Assembly: GCF_002258215.1 (NCBI RefSeq)
Contig: NZ_NEFY01000010.1
Location: 1 to 64,000 of the forward strand
Source: Marinobacter vinifirmus
GTDB taxonomy: Bacteria; Pseudomonadota; Gammaproteobacteria; Pseudomonadales; Oleiphilaceae
Length of the DNA stretch: 64,000 nucleotides
Direction: 5' to 3'
Below, piece after piece: positions 39,463 through 49,745 of the stretch (positions are counted from its first letter, which is position 1; each line of letters begins with the position of its first letter). Made by a program: the position numbers and the translations under genes. The notes under the pieces were generated by a model. That model worked only from the letters and a program-made list of their open reading frames with translations. It had not been told where the DNA came from and did not search any database.

Positions 39463-40428
39463 TTGGAAGACGATGCGCAGGCGCCGGTCATCTGGCTGAT
39501 TACCGACAACAAACCCGGCCACCGCAACCAGTTGCGAGGCCTTGCCGGGCGTTTGCGCGCACTCACGGGCGCAAAGCTGTATTGGTTAAACGCTGCGGAT
39601 TACACCGTGCCGCTCTGGCGGGCTTTGCTCGGGCTCGCTCCCACTCTGGACAAGGCCTTGCCCCAACCTGACCTGATTGTTGCGGCGGGTTCCGGCACTC
39701 ACCGGCTGCTACTGGCCCTGCGCCGGTACCGCAAGGCAAAAACACTGGTACTGATGAAACCAGCCTTTCCCCTTAACTGGGTAGATGGCGCCATCATTCC
39801 CGCCCACGACGACGTAAAACCTTCAAAAACCGTGCTGAACACGGAGGGCGTCATCAATGCAATCACGCCGCTGTCCGAACTGACCGGCAAGCCCAACGCA
39901 CTCATACTCGTCGGTGGTCCCTCGGAACACTTTGACTGGAACAACGACACAATCACCTCGCAGATCAGCGACCTGATTGCCCGATACCCCCGGTGGCACT
40001 GGACCATCAGCGATTCCCGGCGCACACCGGAGGCTTTTTACCGGAGACTGACGGAACTTCAAAACGAAAACATCTTGGTTGTTCACCACAGCCAGACCTA
40101 CGACGACTGGCTGAAGCACCAACTGGCAACCTCCCGGGCTGTCTGGGTAACGCCAGACAGCATGTCCATGGTGTGTGAAGCCGTCACCTCTGGCGTTCCT
40201 ACCGGCATTTTCGACCTGCCCCCCCGGGCTAGCAGCCGGGTGGTTAATGGCATTAGCCGCTTAGCCCGGCTGGGGCTGGTCGCCCACTGGAGCGACCATG
40301 CCAGCGTAATGGCAGAACACCGGCCACAACACCCGAGGCTATGGGAAGCCGACAGAGCAGCGCGCTGGATCATCGAACGATTTCCCCGCCTTCTCCAGCC
40401 CAGACAAGACAAGGAGCAACGACCGTGA
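39463..40428 (+). CDS. ELM1-family (mitochondrial fission ELM1-like) GT-B-type protein
   Basis: A 321-residue protein of the ELM1 family, recognised by WLITDNKPGHRNQLRGLAGR, PDLIVAAGSGTH, NALILVGGPSEHFDWN, VTPDSMSMVCEAVTSGVPTG and RLARLGLV. The bacterial members look like GT-B glycosyltransferases, and the C-terminal DSMSM-EA-SGVP segment resembles a nucleotide-sugar site. The gene starts with TTG 5 bases after the acyltransferase stop; no ATG fits. Its last codon overlaps the next gene (GTGA). It is probably an LPS core enzyme, inferred from position. Confidence 0.8.
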   Translation: MEDDAQAPVIWLITDNKPGHRNQLRGLAGRLRALTGAKLYWLNAADYTVPLWRALLGLAPTLDKALPQPDLIVAAGSGTHRLLLALRRYRKAKTLVLMKPAFPLNWVDGAIIPAHDDVKPSKTVLNTEGVINAITPLSELTGKPNALILVGGPSEHFDWNNDTITSQISDLIARYPRWHWTISDSRRTPEAFYRRLTELQNENILVVHHSQTYDDWLKHQLATSRAVWVTPDSMSMVCEAVTSGVPTGIFDLPPRASSRVVNGISRLARLGLVAHWSDHASVMAEHRPQHPRLWEADRAARWIIERFPRLLQPRQDKEQRP

Positions 40429-41534
40429 AAATACTGCAGGCCTTGCCCGCCTTGTACAGCGGTGGCGTGGAACGTGGCACCGTAGAGTTTGCGGCAGAAC
40501 TGGTCAAACGCGGCCATCAGTCATTCGTGGTCTCCAACGGTGGACCAATGGCCGAACAGGTTCGCGGCCAGGGCTCGACCCATATCCACATGCCAATTCA
40601 CCGTAAAACACCCGCCTCGTTCGGGCAGGTTTTACCAATGCGCAAACTGCTGCAAGAGCTCAAGCCAGATATCGTGCACGTGCGCTCAAGGATGCCCGCA
40701 TGGATTATCCACCTGGCCCTGAAAACACTGCCACGGAACGAACACCCGGCCATAGTCTCAACCTTCCACGGCATGTATTCCGTCAATCCGTACAGCGCCA
40801 TCATGGCCAAGGCAGACCAGGTGATTGCAGTGTCTAACTGCGTGCGGGATTACGTGCAGACAAACTTCCATGTTCCGGACGACAAACTGACGGTAATCCA
40901 GCGCGGCGTAAACATCGACGCCTTCCGTAACCGCGCCATCAACGACCAGTGGCTGGATATCCTGCTATCGCGTTTTCCACAACTGGCTGGCAAGAAGATC
41001 ATCATGATGCCCGGCCGGATTTCCCGCTGGAAAGGCCAGCTGCATTTCATGGAAGCCATGACCAGAATCGTGCGCCAACGGCCGGACTGTCACGGCATCA
41101 TCGTTGGCGGCGCAGAGCCCGGTAAGGAAAGATTTCTGCAAGAGCTGGAAAAAGAACGCAGCCGCCTGGACCTGACCGGCAAGGTCACCTTCCTGGGGCA
41201 GCGCAACGACATGACTAATCTTTACCTGCTGGCCGACGTGGTTTGCCATATGTCCACCAAGCCTGAACCCTTCGGGCGGACGGTAACCGAAGCCCTGGCG
41301 TCCGGCACACCGGTGGTGGCTTACAACCGGGGCGGTGCGGCTGAAACCCTGCAGGCCTGTTTCCGCGAGGGACTGGTTACGCCGGATGATACCGGGGCCT
41401 TCGCCAGTGCGGTGCTGGGCCTGCTGGATAAGCCCCGGCCGGAGATTGAATTGCCGGAGCGGTTTTTGTTGCGGGCGCAGACGGAGGCTACGCTTCGGGT
41501 TTATCAACAAACCCTGAACGGAAAACCGGTTTGA
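40425..41534 (+). CDS. GT4 family glycosyltransferase
   Basis: The 369-residue GT-B enzyme has acceptor-side ALYSGGVERGTVEFAAELVK and STFHGMYSVN, and donor-side MMPGRISRWKGQLHFMEAM, VTFLGQRNDM and the EX7E motif in KPEPFGRTVTEALASGTPV. GTG start 40425 has AAGGAG 8 bases upstream and overlaps the ELM1-like gene by 4 bases. It is a likely LPS core glycosyltransferase; the sugar cannot be told. Confidence 0.88.
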   Translation: MKILQALPALYSGGVERGTVEFAAELVKRGHQSFVVSNGGPMAEQVRGQGSTHIHMPIHRKTPASFGQVLPMRKLLQELKPDIVHVRSRMPAWIIHLALKTLPRNEHPAIVSTFHGMYSVNPYSAIMAKADQVIAVSNCVRDYVQTNFHVPDDKLTVIQRGVNIDAFRNRAINDQWLDILLSRFPQLAGKKIIMMPGRISRWKGQLHFMEAMTRIVRQRPDCHGIIVGGAEPGKERFLQELEKERSRLDLTGKVTFLGQRNDMTNLYLLADVVCHMSTKPEPFGRTVTEALASGTPVVAYNRGGAAETLQACFREGLVTPDDTGAFASAVLGLLDKPRPEIELPERFLLRAQTEATLRVYQQTLNGKPV

Positions 41535-42538
41535 AGGTCGCCCTGATATTCGCAACGCCTGGTAGTGCCTGGGGGGGCATGGAAAAACATGTGGCGGACC
41601 TGGCGGAAGCCCTCACGGGCATCGGACACGAGGTGCACATAATCGCCCATCCCGACTACCGCTCGCACTTCCCATTCGCCGAGTTTCACCCGTGCCCGAT
41701 GAAGCTGAGCCGAAACAACCCTTGGCTTCGTTGGTGCGTTTCCCGGATATTGAAGCGGGTTTCTCCTGATGTCGCCCACGCCCACGGCAATAAAGCTGCC
41801 CTCATACTGGGCAGGTTGCCTCGTCAGACCTGGCAAACCGTAGGGACTATTCACGGAAGCAAATCAAACCTTCGCCCTTTCCTTCTGCTGGACAAAGTCA
41901 TTGCCGTCAGCGGGTCGATCTACGAGGGCCTGAGTCACCCGTCCCGTCATCTGATTTACAATGGAATCCGGAAGGAAACTCCTAAATCGCCTCAAGGCAA
42001 CTATCCACTCCCCGAAACAACGAACGTCATTGCTGCTGGGAGACTGGAGGCAGTAAAGGGCTTCGATATGCTAATTCAGGCATGGAGCATGATACATGAC
42101 CGTTTTCCGACGGCACGCCTCACCATCTTTGGTGATGGCTCTGAAGCCAGAAACCTGCAGCGGCTGATTGACGATGAAGGCCTGAGACACGCTGTGACGA
42201 TGGCAGGGCACCAAACAACACTGGCGTCGACATTGTCCCACGCCGACATGATGATCATCAGCTCAAGGCGGGAGGGGTTTCCTTACGTGTTGATCGAAGC
42301 CTTGATGGCCGGGCTGCCGGTTGTCTCAACCCCGGTGTCAGGCAGTGTCGACCTGCTTCCAGACAACGCGCTCGCCAGGGACATTTCCGCTCAGGCTATC
42401 GCCGACGTGATCGCTAGCGCACTGAACAACCTGGGTGGTCTTCAAGAATCTGAGCAATCCGCATTTGACTATGCGCAGACACATCTCACGCTCAGGGGCA
42501 TGGCAGAGGCAACCGTCAGAGTGTATCAAGCCGAATAG
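41531..42538 (+). CDS. GT4 family glycosyltransferase
   Basis: The 335-residue GT-B enzyme has the N-terminal loop FATPGSAWGGMEKHVADLAE, HAHGNKAALI, donor domain VIAAGRLEAVKGFDMLIQAW and the acidic motif SRREGFPYVLIEALMAGLPV. The first part is short, giving a compact enzyme. The TTG start shares bases with the preceding stop (TTGA), so translation is coupled. It likely adds a core sugar. It converges with the GT2 gene downstream. Confidence 0.87.
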   Translation: MKVALIFATPGSAWGGMEKHVADLAEALTGIGHEVHIIAHPDYRSHFPFAEFHPCPMKLSRNNPWLRWCVSRILKRVSPDVAHAHGNKAALILGRLPRQTWQTVGTIHGSKSNLRPFLLLDKVIAVSGSIYEGLSHPSRHLIYNGIRKETPKSPQGNYPLPETTNVIAAGRLEAVKGFDMLIQAWSMIHDRFPTARLTIFGDGSEARNLQRLIDDEGLRHAVTMAGHQTTLASTLSHADMMIISSRREGFPYVLIEALMAGLPVVSTPVSGSVDLLPDNALARDISAQAIADVIASALNNLGGLQESEQSAFDYAQTHLTLRGMAEATVRVYQAE

Positions 42539-42554
42539 TACCTGTGAGAGCGTC

Positions 42555-43358
42555 TTACCGCTCCTCGCCACCGGAACGACTGATTCCCTCAAGCATCTGC
42601 AGCTCCCTTGCCTTCGCCAATCGCATGAAATTACGGTTAGCGGCCACAACAGAAACACTGAACCCGAACCAGCCATTCAATACCTGGCGGTGAATCAGGT
42701 AATACTTCAAAAACTTCAAAGGAAATTCGACCATCAAACGCGGGGTCGAAATTCGCCGGCCCTTCCCATACAGGAACCGGGCCTGCTCGCTGGACAGTTG
42801 AGTGTATTTTCTTTCCATCTGCTCCAGAGAGATCAATGTCTTGTGCAAGACATCGCCTTTGAGCTCCAACACACTACCCGTATGCACTCTAGGCCGGTCA
42901 TCGTTACTGTGTTTTTCGGCATGGATCGCAGCCCGTTTCCGGTTGTAAAGCCGCAGGATCTTCTTGGACTTGTCATGCCGAAAAGGGTGCCTCGGGTTGG
43001 GGGACGACAAAACCCAGCGCATACGATAGCCAGCGACATCCGGAGAGATCGGCTTGGAGAACAGCTGCTTGATGTTGCGCACCAGCGTATCGGAAAGCAC
43101 TTCATCAGCATCCAGATCAAGCACCCAGTCATTCACGCAAAGGCTGGCGGCAAAGGCCTTTTGGCTCGCAAAGCCTTCCCATTCCCGATAAACCACCCGG
43201 GCGCCTGCGGCCTCCGCTAGCTCACAGGTTCGGTCTGTGCTTCCCGAATCAACAACGATGATTTCACCAGCCCATTCCTTCACCTTCTCAAGAGATTCCG
43301 GCAGCCTTTCCTCTTCATTCAACGTGATGTAGTAAACCGATAACGGCAGTTTCATCAT
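42555..43358 (-). CDS. GT2 family glycosyltransferase, WaaE/KdtX-like
   Basis: The 267-residue GT-A enzyme has LSVYYITLNEEERLPESLEK, IIVVDSGSTDRTCELAE, WVLDLDADE (metal-binding DxD) and a C-terminal amphipathic segment (FPLKFLKYYLIHRQVLNGWF) for membrane contact. It resembles LPS core beta-1,4-glucosyltransferases of the WaaE group. The start at 43358 or 43355 (MMKLPLS) is not resolved. A paralogue lies at 47992–48747. It is divergent from manC. Confidence 0.87.
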   Translation of the reverse strand: MMKLPLSVYYITLNEEERLPESLEKVKEWAGEIIVVDSGSTDRTCELAEAAGARVVYREWEGFASQKAFAASLCVNDWVLDLDADEVLSDTLVRNIKQLFSKPISPDVAGYRMRWVLSSPNPRHPFRHDKSKKILRLYNRKRAAIHAEKHSNDDRPRVHTGSVLELKGDVLHKTLISLEQMERKYTQLSSEQARFLYGKGRRISTPRLMVEFPLKFLKYYLIHRQVLNGWFGFSVSVVAANRNFMRLAKARELQMLEGISRSGGEER

Positions 43359-43477
43359 AAACACCCGCAAACTGGCCCCTACTCGGCCCCAAACACTGCC
43401 GAGTTAGCGCACCTATGATAATATTTGGCCATCAGAAAAGGCTAATGCTGACCGAAAGCTACGCGTGGAGCAAACAC

Positions 43478-44896
43478 ATGATTTACCCCGTCATTATGGC
43501 CGGAGGGACGGGCTCGCGCCTTTGGCCGTTATCCAGGCAACTGAACCCCAAGCAGTTCCTGAAACTGACGGACCAACATCTATCCATGTTGCAGTTGACC
43601 GTAGCCCGGCTGGACGGCATGGAGTCGGCCGACCCACTCCTGATCTGCAACGAAGAGCACCGATTTCTGGCGGCTGAGCAAATGCGCCAGGCGGGCTACA
43701 AAGATGCCCGAATTATCCTGGAGCCCTGTGGGCGCAACACGGCACCGGCCATCGCTCTGGCAGCACTGAAAGTGGTTAAAAGCATCGATGAAAACCAGAA
43801 CCCGCTGATGCTGGTCCTGGCCGCAGACCACCTGATCAGGGACATCGCCGCGTTCCAGAGCTGCATCCAGAAGGCCGTGCCCCTGGCTCAGCAGAACAAG
43901 CTGGTGACTTTCGGCATAGTACCCGGTCATGCGGAAACCGCTTACGGCTACATTCAGCAAGGCCCAATACTGGCCGACGACAGTTTCAGCGTCAGCCGGT
44001 TTGTAGAGAAGCCCGACCAGACAGCTGCGGAAAAATACCTCGCATCCGGTGATTACCTCTGGAACAGCGGCATGTTCCTTTTCGGCGCCCGCACCTACCT
44101 TCAGGAACTGCAAAAACACCGCCCGGATATCCTCGCCATCTGCCAGGCTGCGCTGGATGATGCCAGTGAAGACCTGCACTTCACCCGTGTGAACGAGAGT
44201 GTATTCGCCGAATGCCCGGAAGACTCCATCGACTACGCCGTAATGGAAAAAACCGACAACGCCGCCGTGGTCTCTCTGGATGCAGGCTGGAGTGATATCG
44301 GCTCCTGGTCTGCCCTGTGGGAAGTGAGTGAGAAAGACGCCAATGGCAACTGTTTCTCCGGCGACGTGATCGCCCACAGCACTGAAAGCACTCTGGTGCG
44401 GGCAGACAACCGCCTGGTGGCGACCGTGGGCGTGAAAGACCTGGTGATCATCGAAACCAAAGACGCCCTACTGGTTGCCCACAAAGACCAGGTTCAGGAT
44501 GTGAAGAAAATCGTGGAAGCCATCAAAAACGATGGCCGGCACGAACACATGAACCACCGGGAAGTTTACCGGCCCTGGGGTGTATATGATTCTATCGATA
44601 ACGGCCACCGCTACCAGGTGAAACGCATCACCGTGAAGCCCGGCGCCAAGCTATCTGTCCAGATGCACCACCACCGGGCAGAACACTGGATTGTGGTCAG
44701 CGGCACGGCCAAAGTCACCAACGGCGACGATTCCTATCTGGTCACGGAAAACCAATCCACCTACATTCCGGTCGGCCAGATCCATTGCCTGGAAAACCCC
44801 GGTGTGATCGATCTGGAACTGATCGAAGTACAATCCGGATCTTATTTGGGTGAAGACGATATTGTGAGATTTAAGGATCGGTACGGCAAAGCATGA
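43478..44896 (+). CDS. manC: Mannose-1-phosphate guanylyltransferase / mannose-6-phosphate isomerase
   Basis: This 472-residue type II bifunctional enzyme makes GDP-mannose. The N-terminal nucleotidyltransferase has [36 protein letters not shown] and FVEKPDQ. The C-terminal cupin isomerase has [20 protein letters not shown] and the metal-binding [11 protein letters not shown]. The ATG at 43478 has GGAG 7 bases upstream and starts right at the catalytic domain. Lying inside the core locus, it suggests mannose, or a GDP-mannose-derived sugar, in this LPS. It overlaps the next gene by 4 bases. Confidence 0.94.
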   Translation: MIYPVIMAGGTGSRLWPLSRQLNPKQFLKLTDQHLSMLQLTVARLDGMESADPLLICNEEHRFLAAEQMRQAGYKDARIILEPCGRNTAPAIALAALKVVKSIDENQNPLMLVLAADHLIRDIAAFQSCIQKAVPLAQQNKLVTFGIVPGHAETAYGYIQQGPILADDSFSVSRFVEKPDQTAAEKYLASGDYLWNSGMFLFGARTYLQELQKHRPDILAICQAALDDASEDLHFTRVNESVFAECPEDSIDYAVMEKTDNAAVVSLDAGWSDIGSWSALWEVSEKDANGNCFSGDVIAHSTESTLVRADNRLVATVGVKDLVIIETKDALLVAHKDQVQDVKKIVEAIKNDGRHEHMNHREVYRPWGVYDSIDNGHRYQVKRITVKPGAKLSVQMHHHRAEHWIVVSGTAKVTNGDDSYLVTENQSTYIPVGQIHCLENPGVIDLELIEVQSGSYLGEDDIVRFKDRYGKA

Positions 44897-45801
44897 GCAA
44901 ACTTAAGTATTACCTGATCGCTGGCCTGTTACGTTTTGTCAGTCTTCTACCGCTGGGAACCGCTCAATTCATCGGCAACTGGGCTGGGCTCCTGGCGTGG
45001 AAACTAGGCGGCAGGCCACGGAAGATTACCGACATCAATCTGGAAATCTGTCTGCCCGAACTTACGAAAAAGGAACGCCAGGAACTATCCCGGGCTTCTC
45101 TGGCTCACACAGGCATGACAGCTTTGGAAATTCCCCTGATGTGGGAATGGCCCGTAGAGAAGTGCCTTGGGTTGATCAAGGAAACCGAGGGTCTGGAACT
45201 GGTTGACGAAGCCCTGGCGACGGGCAAAGGCTTAATCTTGCTCGCGCCGCACCTGGGCAACTGGGAGCTGACCGGCCTGTTTTTCTCCTCCCGCTACAAA
45301 ATGGCAGCGCTCTATAGCCCTCCGCACATCAAGGAATTCGAGGATTATATGATTCGGGTGAGAGGACGCCTTGGTTCCGAACTGGTGCGCGGCGACCGTA
45401 GAGGGCTGATGCGACTGATGGGCATTTTGAAGGAAGGCGGTGTAGCCGGCATTCTCCCGGACCAGTCACCCCGTGGCAAAACCAACGCCTACGCGCCCTT
45501 TTTCGGCATGGAGGTGATGACCATGACACTGGTAGGGAAACTGGTTCAGAAAACCGGAGCCAACGTGCTGGTTACCTACGCCCAACGCCTGCCCAACGGC
45601 GAAGGCTTCAAGATTCTGGTCACTCCGGCGGAGCCTGGCATTGGTGCCGATGATGCAGTGGCCGGCGCCACCGCCTTGAATCAATCCGTGGAAAAGGTGG
45701 TACGAATGGCCCCTGAGCAGTACCAGTGGGAGTACAAACGTATGCGGCACCGGCCACCGGGGAATCCGAATCCTTATAAGCCCGGACAGATTTGTCAGTA
45801 A
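44893..45801 (+). CDS. LpxL/HtrB-family lysophospholipid acyltransferase, second copy
   Basis: The 302-residue protein has an N-terminal membrane helix, [19 protein letters not shown], the catalytic HX4E motif in [15 protein letters not shown], and [20 protein letters not shown]. It is of the same family as the product of 38496–39458 but clearly divergent (HX4E rather than HX4D; the Asp/Glu position varies in the family). It may be a second lipid A secondary acyltransferase or a more general lysophospholipid acyltransferase. ATGA overlap with manC. Confidence 0.85.
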   Translation: MSKLKYYLIAGLLRFVSLLPLGTAQFIGNWAGLLAWKLGGRPRKITDINLEICLPELTKKERQELSRASLAHTGMTALEIPLMWEWPVEKCLGLIKETEGLELVDEALATGKGLILLAPHLGNWELTGLFFSSRYKMAALYSPPHIKEFEDYMIRVRGRLGSELVRGDRRGLMRLMGILKEGGVAGILPDQSPRGKTNAYAPFFGMEVMTMTLVGKLVQKTGANVLVTYAQRLPNGEGFKILVTPAEPGIGADDAVAGATALNQSVEKVVRMAPEQYQWEYKRMRHRPPGNPNPYKPGQICQ

Positions 45802-45808
45802 CCAGCTA

Positions 45809-46843
45809 TCAGTTGCGCTCGGCCAGAACTTTGCGATAGAGCTCACAGTAGCGACGACCGATAGCTTCAGGGCTGAAGTTTTTCAGGCCCTCAAGTGCCT
45901 TGGTCGCCAAGCCTTCCGCCAGAGCTGGCTCTTCAAGCAATTCCTGAATGGCAGAGGCCAAAGCTTCAGAGTCGCCGGCAGGTACTAAAAGCCCATTTTC
46001 GCGATCCTTGATCAGATCCGGTATGCCTCCGGCGCTCGCGCCGATCACAGGCACCCGATGTTGCATGGCTTCCAGGATGGTGGAACCCAGCCCCTCTGAG
46101 AGCGACGGGAACACAAAAACGTCCAGCGCAGCCAACCAGTCCCCAACATCGTCCCGATGACCCAGAAAGCTGATGTTCGGCAAGGCCTCCGCGAGCTCTT
46201 TGAGCCAATCTTCATCAGGGCCCTCACCCAGAAACACAAAATGCAGGTCCGGGGCGGAGTCCAGCAACTTTCGTGCAGCGTTAATCGTGACCTGATATCC
46301 CTTGTGCTTCAGCAATCGACCAACCTGCCCCACGAGCCGCTTGCCAGGATATTGGCTTCGTATTGCTCTCACACGCCGAGGCTCTGCAGGAAATGCGGAA
46401 AAACTTGATGGGATGACAACGGTATTGGCAGATTCCAAGCGCTGGCTGACAATGCGCCGGATAGCGGAGCTCAGGCACACCACTGTTTGCGCCCGACTAT
46501 AGGCACTGGTAGTCAGCCGACCACTGCCAATAGGGTTGTCAACGCGCCTTGTAATAATATAAGGCGTTCCGCGAACGACGGATTCAATCCAGCCCCAGTA
46601 TACCGCCTTGCCATCGTGACAATGAACCAGGTCCCAGCCACCTCCACTATGCCCGAGAACAAAGTGGGAGCATTCCCGAACCCCGAGATTAGGGGTGCCC
46701 TTCAGCTCACTGAAAAGACGACTTCCCGGCCGCGCTATCAGCGTTTGACAAATATTCTGACCAGCGAGCTCCCGGATCAGGTTAACCGTCTGTCGTTCGC
46801 CACCGGAGAAGCCCCCGGCCAGATTTACATGGCAAATGTGCAT
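45809..46843 (-). CDS. GT4 family glycosyltransferase
   Basis: The 344-residue GT-B enzyme has HVNLAGGFSGGERQTVNLIR, DLVHCHDGKAVYW, VGQVGRLLKHKGYQVTINAA, the FLGEGPDEDWL strand and SLSEGLGSTILEAMQHRVPV (EX7E). It is oriented opposite to its flanks, so it is separately transcribed from the 70-base divergent gap with the next gene. The role in LPS core is inferred from location. Confidence 0.87.
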   Translation of the reverse strand: MHICHVNLAGGFSGGERQTVNLIRELAGQNICQTLIARPGSRLFSELKGTPNLGVRECSHFVLGHSGGGWDLVHCHDGKAVYWGWIESVVRGTPYIITRRVDNPIGSGRLTTSAYSRAQTVVCLSSAIRRIVSQRLESANTVVIPSSFSAFPAEPRRVRAIRSQYPGKRLVGQVGRLLKHKGYQVTINAARKLLDSAPDLHFVFLGEGPDEDWLKELAEALPNISFLGHRDDVGDWLAALDVFVFPSLSEGLGSTILEAMQHRVPVIGASAGGIPDLIKDRENGLLVPAGDSEALASAIQELLEEPALAEGLATKALEGLKNFSPEAIGRRYCELYRKVLAERN

Positions 46844-46913
46844 ACCAACTCGGCCCAGTCGATGTTTTAATGGCGGCAGTGTAAGAGATCGACCTTAAAA
46901 AGGACATAACACC

Positions 46914-48008
46914 GTGAAGCTACTCGTAATCAGCTCCTATGTAGACACCTGGAATTCGGTTCGTCCGGAAGCCGAAATGCTTATCGGGCTCGCAAAGCTC
47001 GGTGTCGAAGTTGAGCTGATGACACAACCCGATGCAGAGTATCGCTCTCGCTTTGAAACCAACGGAATCAAGGTACACGGTTTCCATCCGAGAAAGAAAA
47101 TTGAACCTGAAGCCATTCGCAGAATCCGCCAGCTTCTGAAAGAAGGCGAGTTCGACGCCGTTTACTGTTTTAACAACAAAGCCATCGCCAACACCAACCT
47201 TGCGGCCATCGGCCTGCCAGTCAAAGTTATGACCTATCGAGGCCAAACCGGCAATATCAGCCGCTGGGACCCAAGCGGCTACCTCACCCATCTCAGCCCG
47301 AGAGTGGATCGGATTATCTGTGTTTCCAAAGCAACCCGCGATGACCTTCAAAAGCACGTCTGGGGCAACAAAAACAAAGTGTGCACGGTCTATAAAGGCC
47401 ACGATCTCGACTGGTACCAGGATACGCCGGTAGACCTCAAACAATTTGGAGTACCGGATGGCGCCTTTGTGATTGGGTCGGTGGCAAACATCCGCCCCAG
47501 AAAAGGACTGCCAATTCTGCTGAAAGCCACACACATGTTACCCCGGGACAGCAACATCCACTTACTTCTCGTGGGACGGGGAATGGACAATCCAGAGGTT
47601 CAGGCGCTAATCCAGGCCAGCCCGATGGCCGACAGGATTCACCTGACTGGATTCAGAAAAGACGCGCCGGCCATCATTGCGTCCTGTCAGGTATCCGTGC
47701 TGGCGTCAACCAAACGAGAGGGGCTTCCTAAAACGGTAATTGAAGCTATGGCCTATGGTGTTGCACCAATCGTCAGTGATACCGGAGGGAGTGCGGAGCT
47801 CATTGAAGATGGCGTTTCCGGCATACGCGTAACGCCCGGTAGCGCTGAAGAAATTGCTGCCGGCATTCAGCGGCTGCATGAATCCCCAGATCTATGCGCC
47901 AATATGGGCGAAAGCGCCCAAAAAAGGATCGCCTCGCACTTTCATGTACAGCAGTCGTCTGAAGCCCTTTTGAAGGTGCTGAACGAAACCGTCAGCGGCG
48001 AGTTTTAA
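46914..48008 (+). CDS. GT4 family glycosyltransferase
   Basis: The 364-residue GT-B enzyme begins VKLLVISSYVDTWNSVRPEA with a GTG start and AAGGA 7 bases upstream. Donor-site motifs: GSVANIRPRKGLPILLKATH, LLLVGRGMDN, IHLTGFRKDAP and STKREGLPKTVIEAMAYGVA. Its 3' end overlaps the convergent GT2 gene by 17 bases. The substrate is unknown. Confidence 0.87.
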   Translation: MKLLVISSYVDTWNSVRPEAEMLIGLAKLGVEVELMTQPDAEYRSRFETNGIKVHGFHPRKKIEPEAIRRIRQLLKEGEFDAVYCFNNKAIANTNLAAIGLPVKVMTYRGQTGNISRWDPSGYLTHLSPRVDRIICVSKATRDDLQKHVWGNKNKVCTVYKGHDLDWYQDTPVDLKQFGVPDGAFVIGSVANIRPRKGLPILLKATHMLPRDSNIHLLLVGRGMDNPEVQALIQASPMADRIHLTGFRKDAPAIIASCQVSVLASTKREGLPKTVIEAMAYGVAPIVSDTGGSAELIEDGVSGIRVTPGSAEEIAAGIQRLHESPDLCANMGESAQKRIASHFHVQQSSEALLKVLNETVSGEF

Positions 48009-48747
48009 TCCAGAGCGCTGCGTATTTGTTGAAGGCATAAATGGCGGTGGTGACGGCCAGCAAAAACCCATGCCGGCCGTCCAAAAACCCTCTTTGAAGC
48101 AGATACTTCCGGACAAACGCTCCAAGGCTGTGGCTACAGGCAGAGAACAGTGAGGCTTTCTTGCCACGACGGGCCCGGCCCTCAGCCCAATCCTCCGCAT
48201 ATCGAACGGATTTCGCCATGTAGTCCGGGAAATTAGTGGCGGTATAGTGCAGCAAATCCCCGTCAAGCGTTTCTGCGCTGGCATCGGGGCAGTGAACCTT
48301 TTCATGCACCAGAGCGTCGTCATACCCGTATTCTTCACGGCGGTACAACCGGACTACTTTATCGGGATACCAGCCAGAGTGCCGGATGAAACGGCCAAAA
48401 AACCACGACAACCGCTTTACCTGAAACACCTTCTTCGCCGGAGCCTGTTCGATGGCGCGCTGAATGGATGAGGCCAGTTCCGGGGTGACCACTTCGTCGG
48501 TATCGATCCAGAACAACCACTCACCCTGCACGTGGCCCTGAGCTCTCTGGCGCTGCGGACCAAAGCCTGGCCAGTCGTCAGACCGGAAAATGCGCGCGCC
48601 AAACTGCTCCGCGATGGCCAGCGTATCGTCCGTCGAACCGGAATCCAGAATCACAACCTCATCGGCGAACGCCAGGCTCTCCAGGCACTTGGCGAATTCA
48701 GGCCCGGCATTTTTGGTGATCAGTACCGCGCTGAGTTTCACTGGCAC
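47992..48747 (-). CDS. GT2 family glycosyltransferase, WaaE/KdtX-like, second copy
   Basis: The 251-residue GT-A enzyme has SAVLITKNAGPEFAKCLESL, VVILDSGSTDDTLAIAEQFG, WLFWIDTDEVV (DxD) and HSGWYPDKVVRLYRREEYGY, typical of the WaaE group. It overlaps the waaF 3' end by 10 bases on the same strand, giving an hldD–waaF–GT2 operon. Paralogous to the gene at 42555–43358. Confidence 0.88.
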   Translation of the reverse strand: MPVKLSAVLITKNAGPEFAKCLESLAFADEVVILDSGSTDDTLAIAEQFGARIFRSDDWPGFGPQRQRAQGHVQGEWLFWIDTDEVVTPELASSIQRAIEQAPAKKVFQVKRLSWFFGRFIRHSGWYPDKVVRLYRREEYGYDDALVHEKVHCPDASAETLDGDLLHYTATNFPDYMAKSVRYAEDWAEGRARRGKKASLFSACSHSLGAFVRKYLLQRGFLDGRHGFLLAVTTAIYAFNKYAALWIKTRR

Positions 48748-49745
48748 GCCTCCAGAACCCGCTGCACCGAAATGCCCGTCAGACAGTTGTAATGGCCGAA
48801 ACGGCAGGTGCGCTCAAAGCAGGGGCTGCACTCCACCGGATGCCGGACAATCGTCGCCTTATCCGTCAGCGGCGGAGTGAAATCGGGGCTGGTGGAACCG
48901 TAGATGGCAACCACTTCAGCACCCGAGGCCGCAGCCACATGCATCAAACCGGAATCGTGACTGACCACTTTGCGGCAATGACTGAACAGGTCCACGGTAT
49001 CTTCCAGGCGGGTTTTACCGCAAAGGTTGAACACGCTTTCCTGACCATTGGCAATCTCGTCACCCGACTCAACATCTTTCGGACCACCCATAATCCAGAC
49101 CTGAAAGCCCTGCTGCACCAGTTTTTCAGCGAGCGCCCGGTGGTTTTCAAGGGGCCACTGCTTTGCCGGGCCGAACTCCGCACCGGGGCAGATCGCAATG
49201 ACGGGACATTCCGGGTCCAGGCCCAGTTTGCCCATCACGTCTTTCAGGTTCGCCTTGTCGATCGTCAGTGACGGTTGTGGCACATCAAACTGATAGTTCT
49301 CGTAATCCGCCTTGCTGGCCCCAAGCCCCATGTAACGCCACACGGTTTTGTCGGTGATGGTAGAGCCGTCTCGGGTTGGGTGTCTGCGCCGGGCATCGGT
49401 CAGCAGAATCGAACGCCCTTCCCCGCTGAAGCCAACCCGCTCGGGAATGCCTGCAAAGAAAGGAATCAAAGCGGACTTGAACGAACGCGGCAGGACAATC
49501 GCTTTATCGTACCCTTTCAGCGTTCGGGCCAATCGCCACTGGGCCTTCAGGGCCAGCTCACCACTTTTCCAGGGTGCCGCAATACCTTTGTTTACCTCTG
49601 GCATCCGAGCGATGATCGGAAGCGACCACCCGGGGGCCAACACGTCGATTTCTGCTTGCGGGTCCTGATGCTTGAGGGACATGAACAGCGCCTGAGCCAT
49701 AACCATGTCACCCACCCAAGACGGGCCAACCACCAGATATTTCAT
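48738..49745 (-). CDS. waaF: ADP-heptose:LPS heptosyltransferase II
   Basis: The 335-residue GT9 enzyme has [20 protein letters not shown] at the N-terminus, a WaaF mark, then [15 protein letters not shown] and [20 protein letters not shown] with the ADP-heptose site, and [15 protein letters not shown] near the C-terminus. It adds the second heptose to the inner core. The ATG at 49745 overlaps the hldD stop (ATGA), which sets the start; four upstream residues are discounted. Confidence 0.95.
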   Translation of the reverse strand: MKYLVVGPSWVGDMVMAQALFMSLKHQDPQAEIDVLAPGWSLPIIARMPEVNKGIAAPWKSGELALKAQWRLARTLKGYDKAIVLPRSFKSALIPFFAGIPERVGFSGEGRSILLTDARRRHPTRDGSTITDKTVWRYMGLGASKADYENYQFDVPQPSLTIDKANLKDVMGKLGLDPECPVIAICPGAEFGPAKQWPLENHRALAEKLVQQGFQVWIMGGPKDVESGDEIANGQESVFNLCGKTRLEDTVDLFSHCRKVVSHDSGLMHVAAASGAEVVAIYGSTSPDFTPPLTDKATIVRHPVECSPCFERTCRFGHYNCLTGISVQRVLEACQ

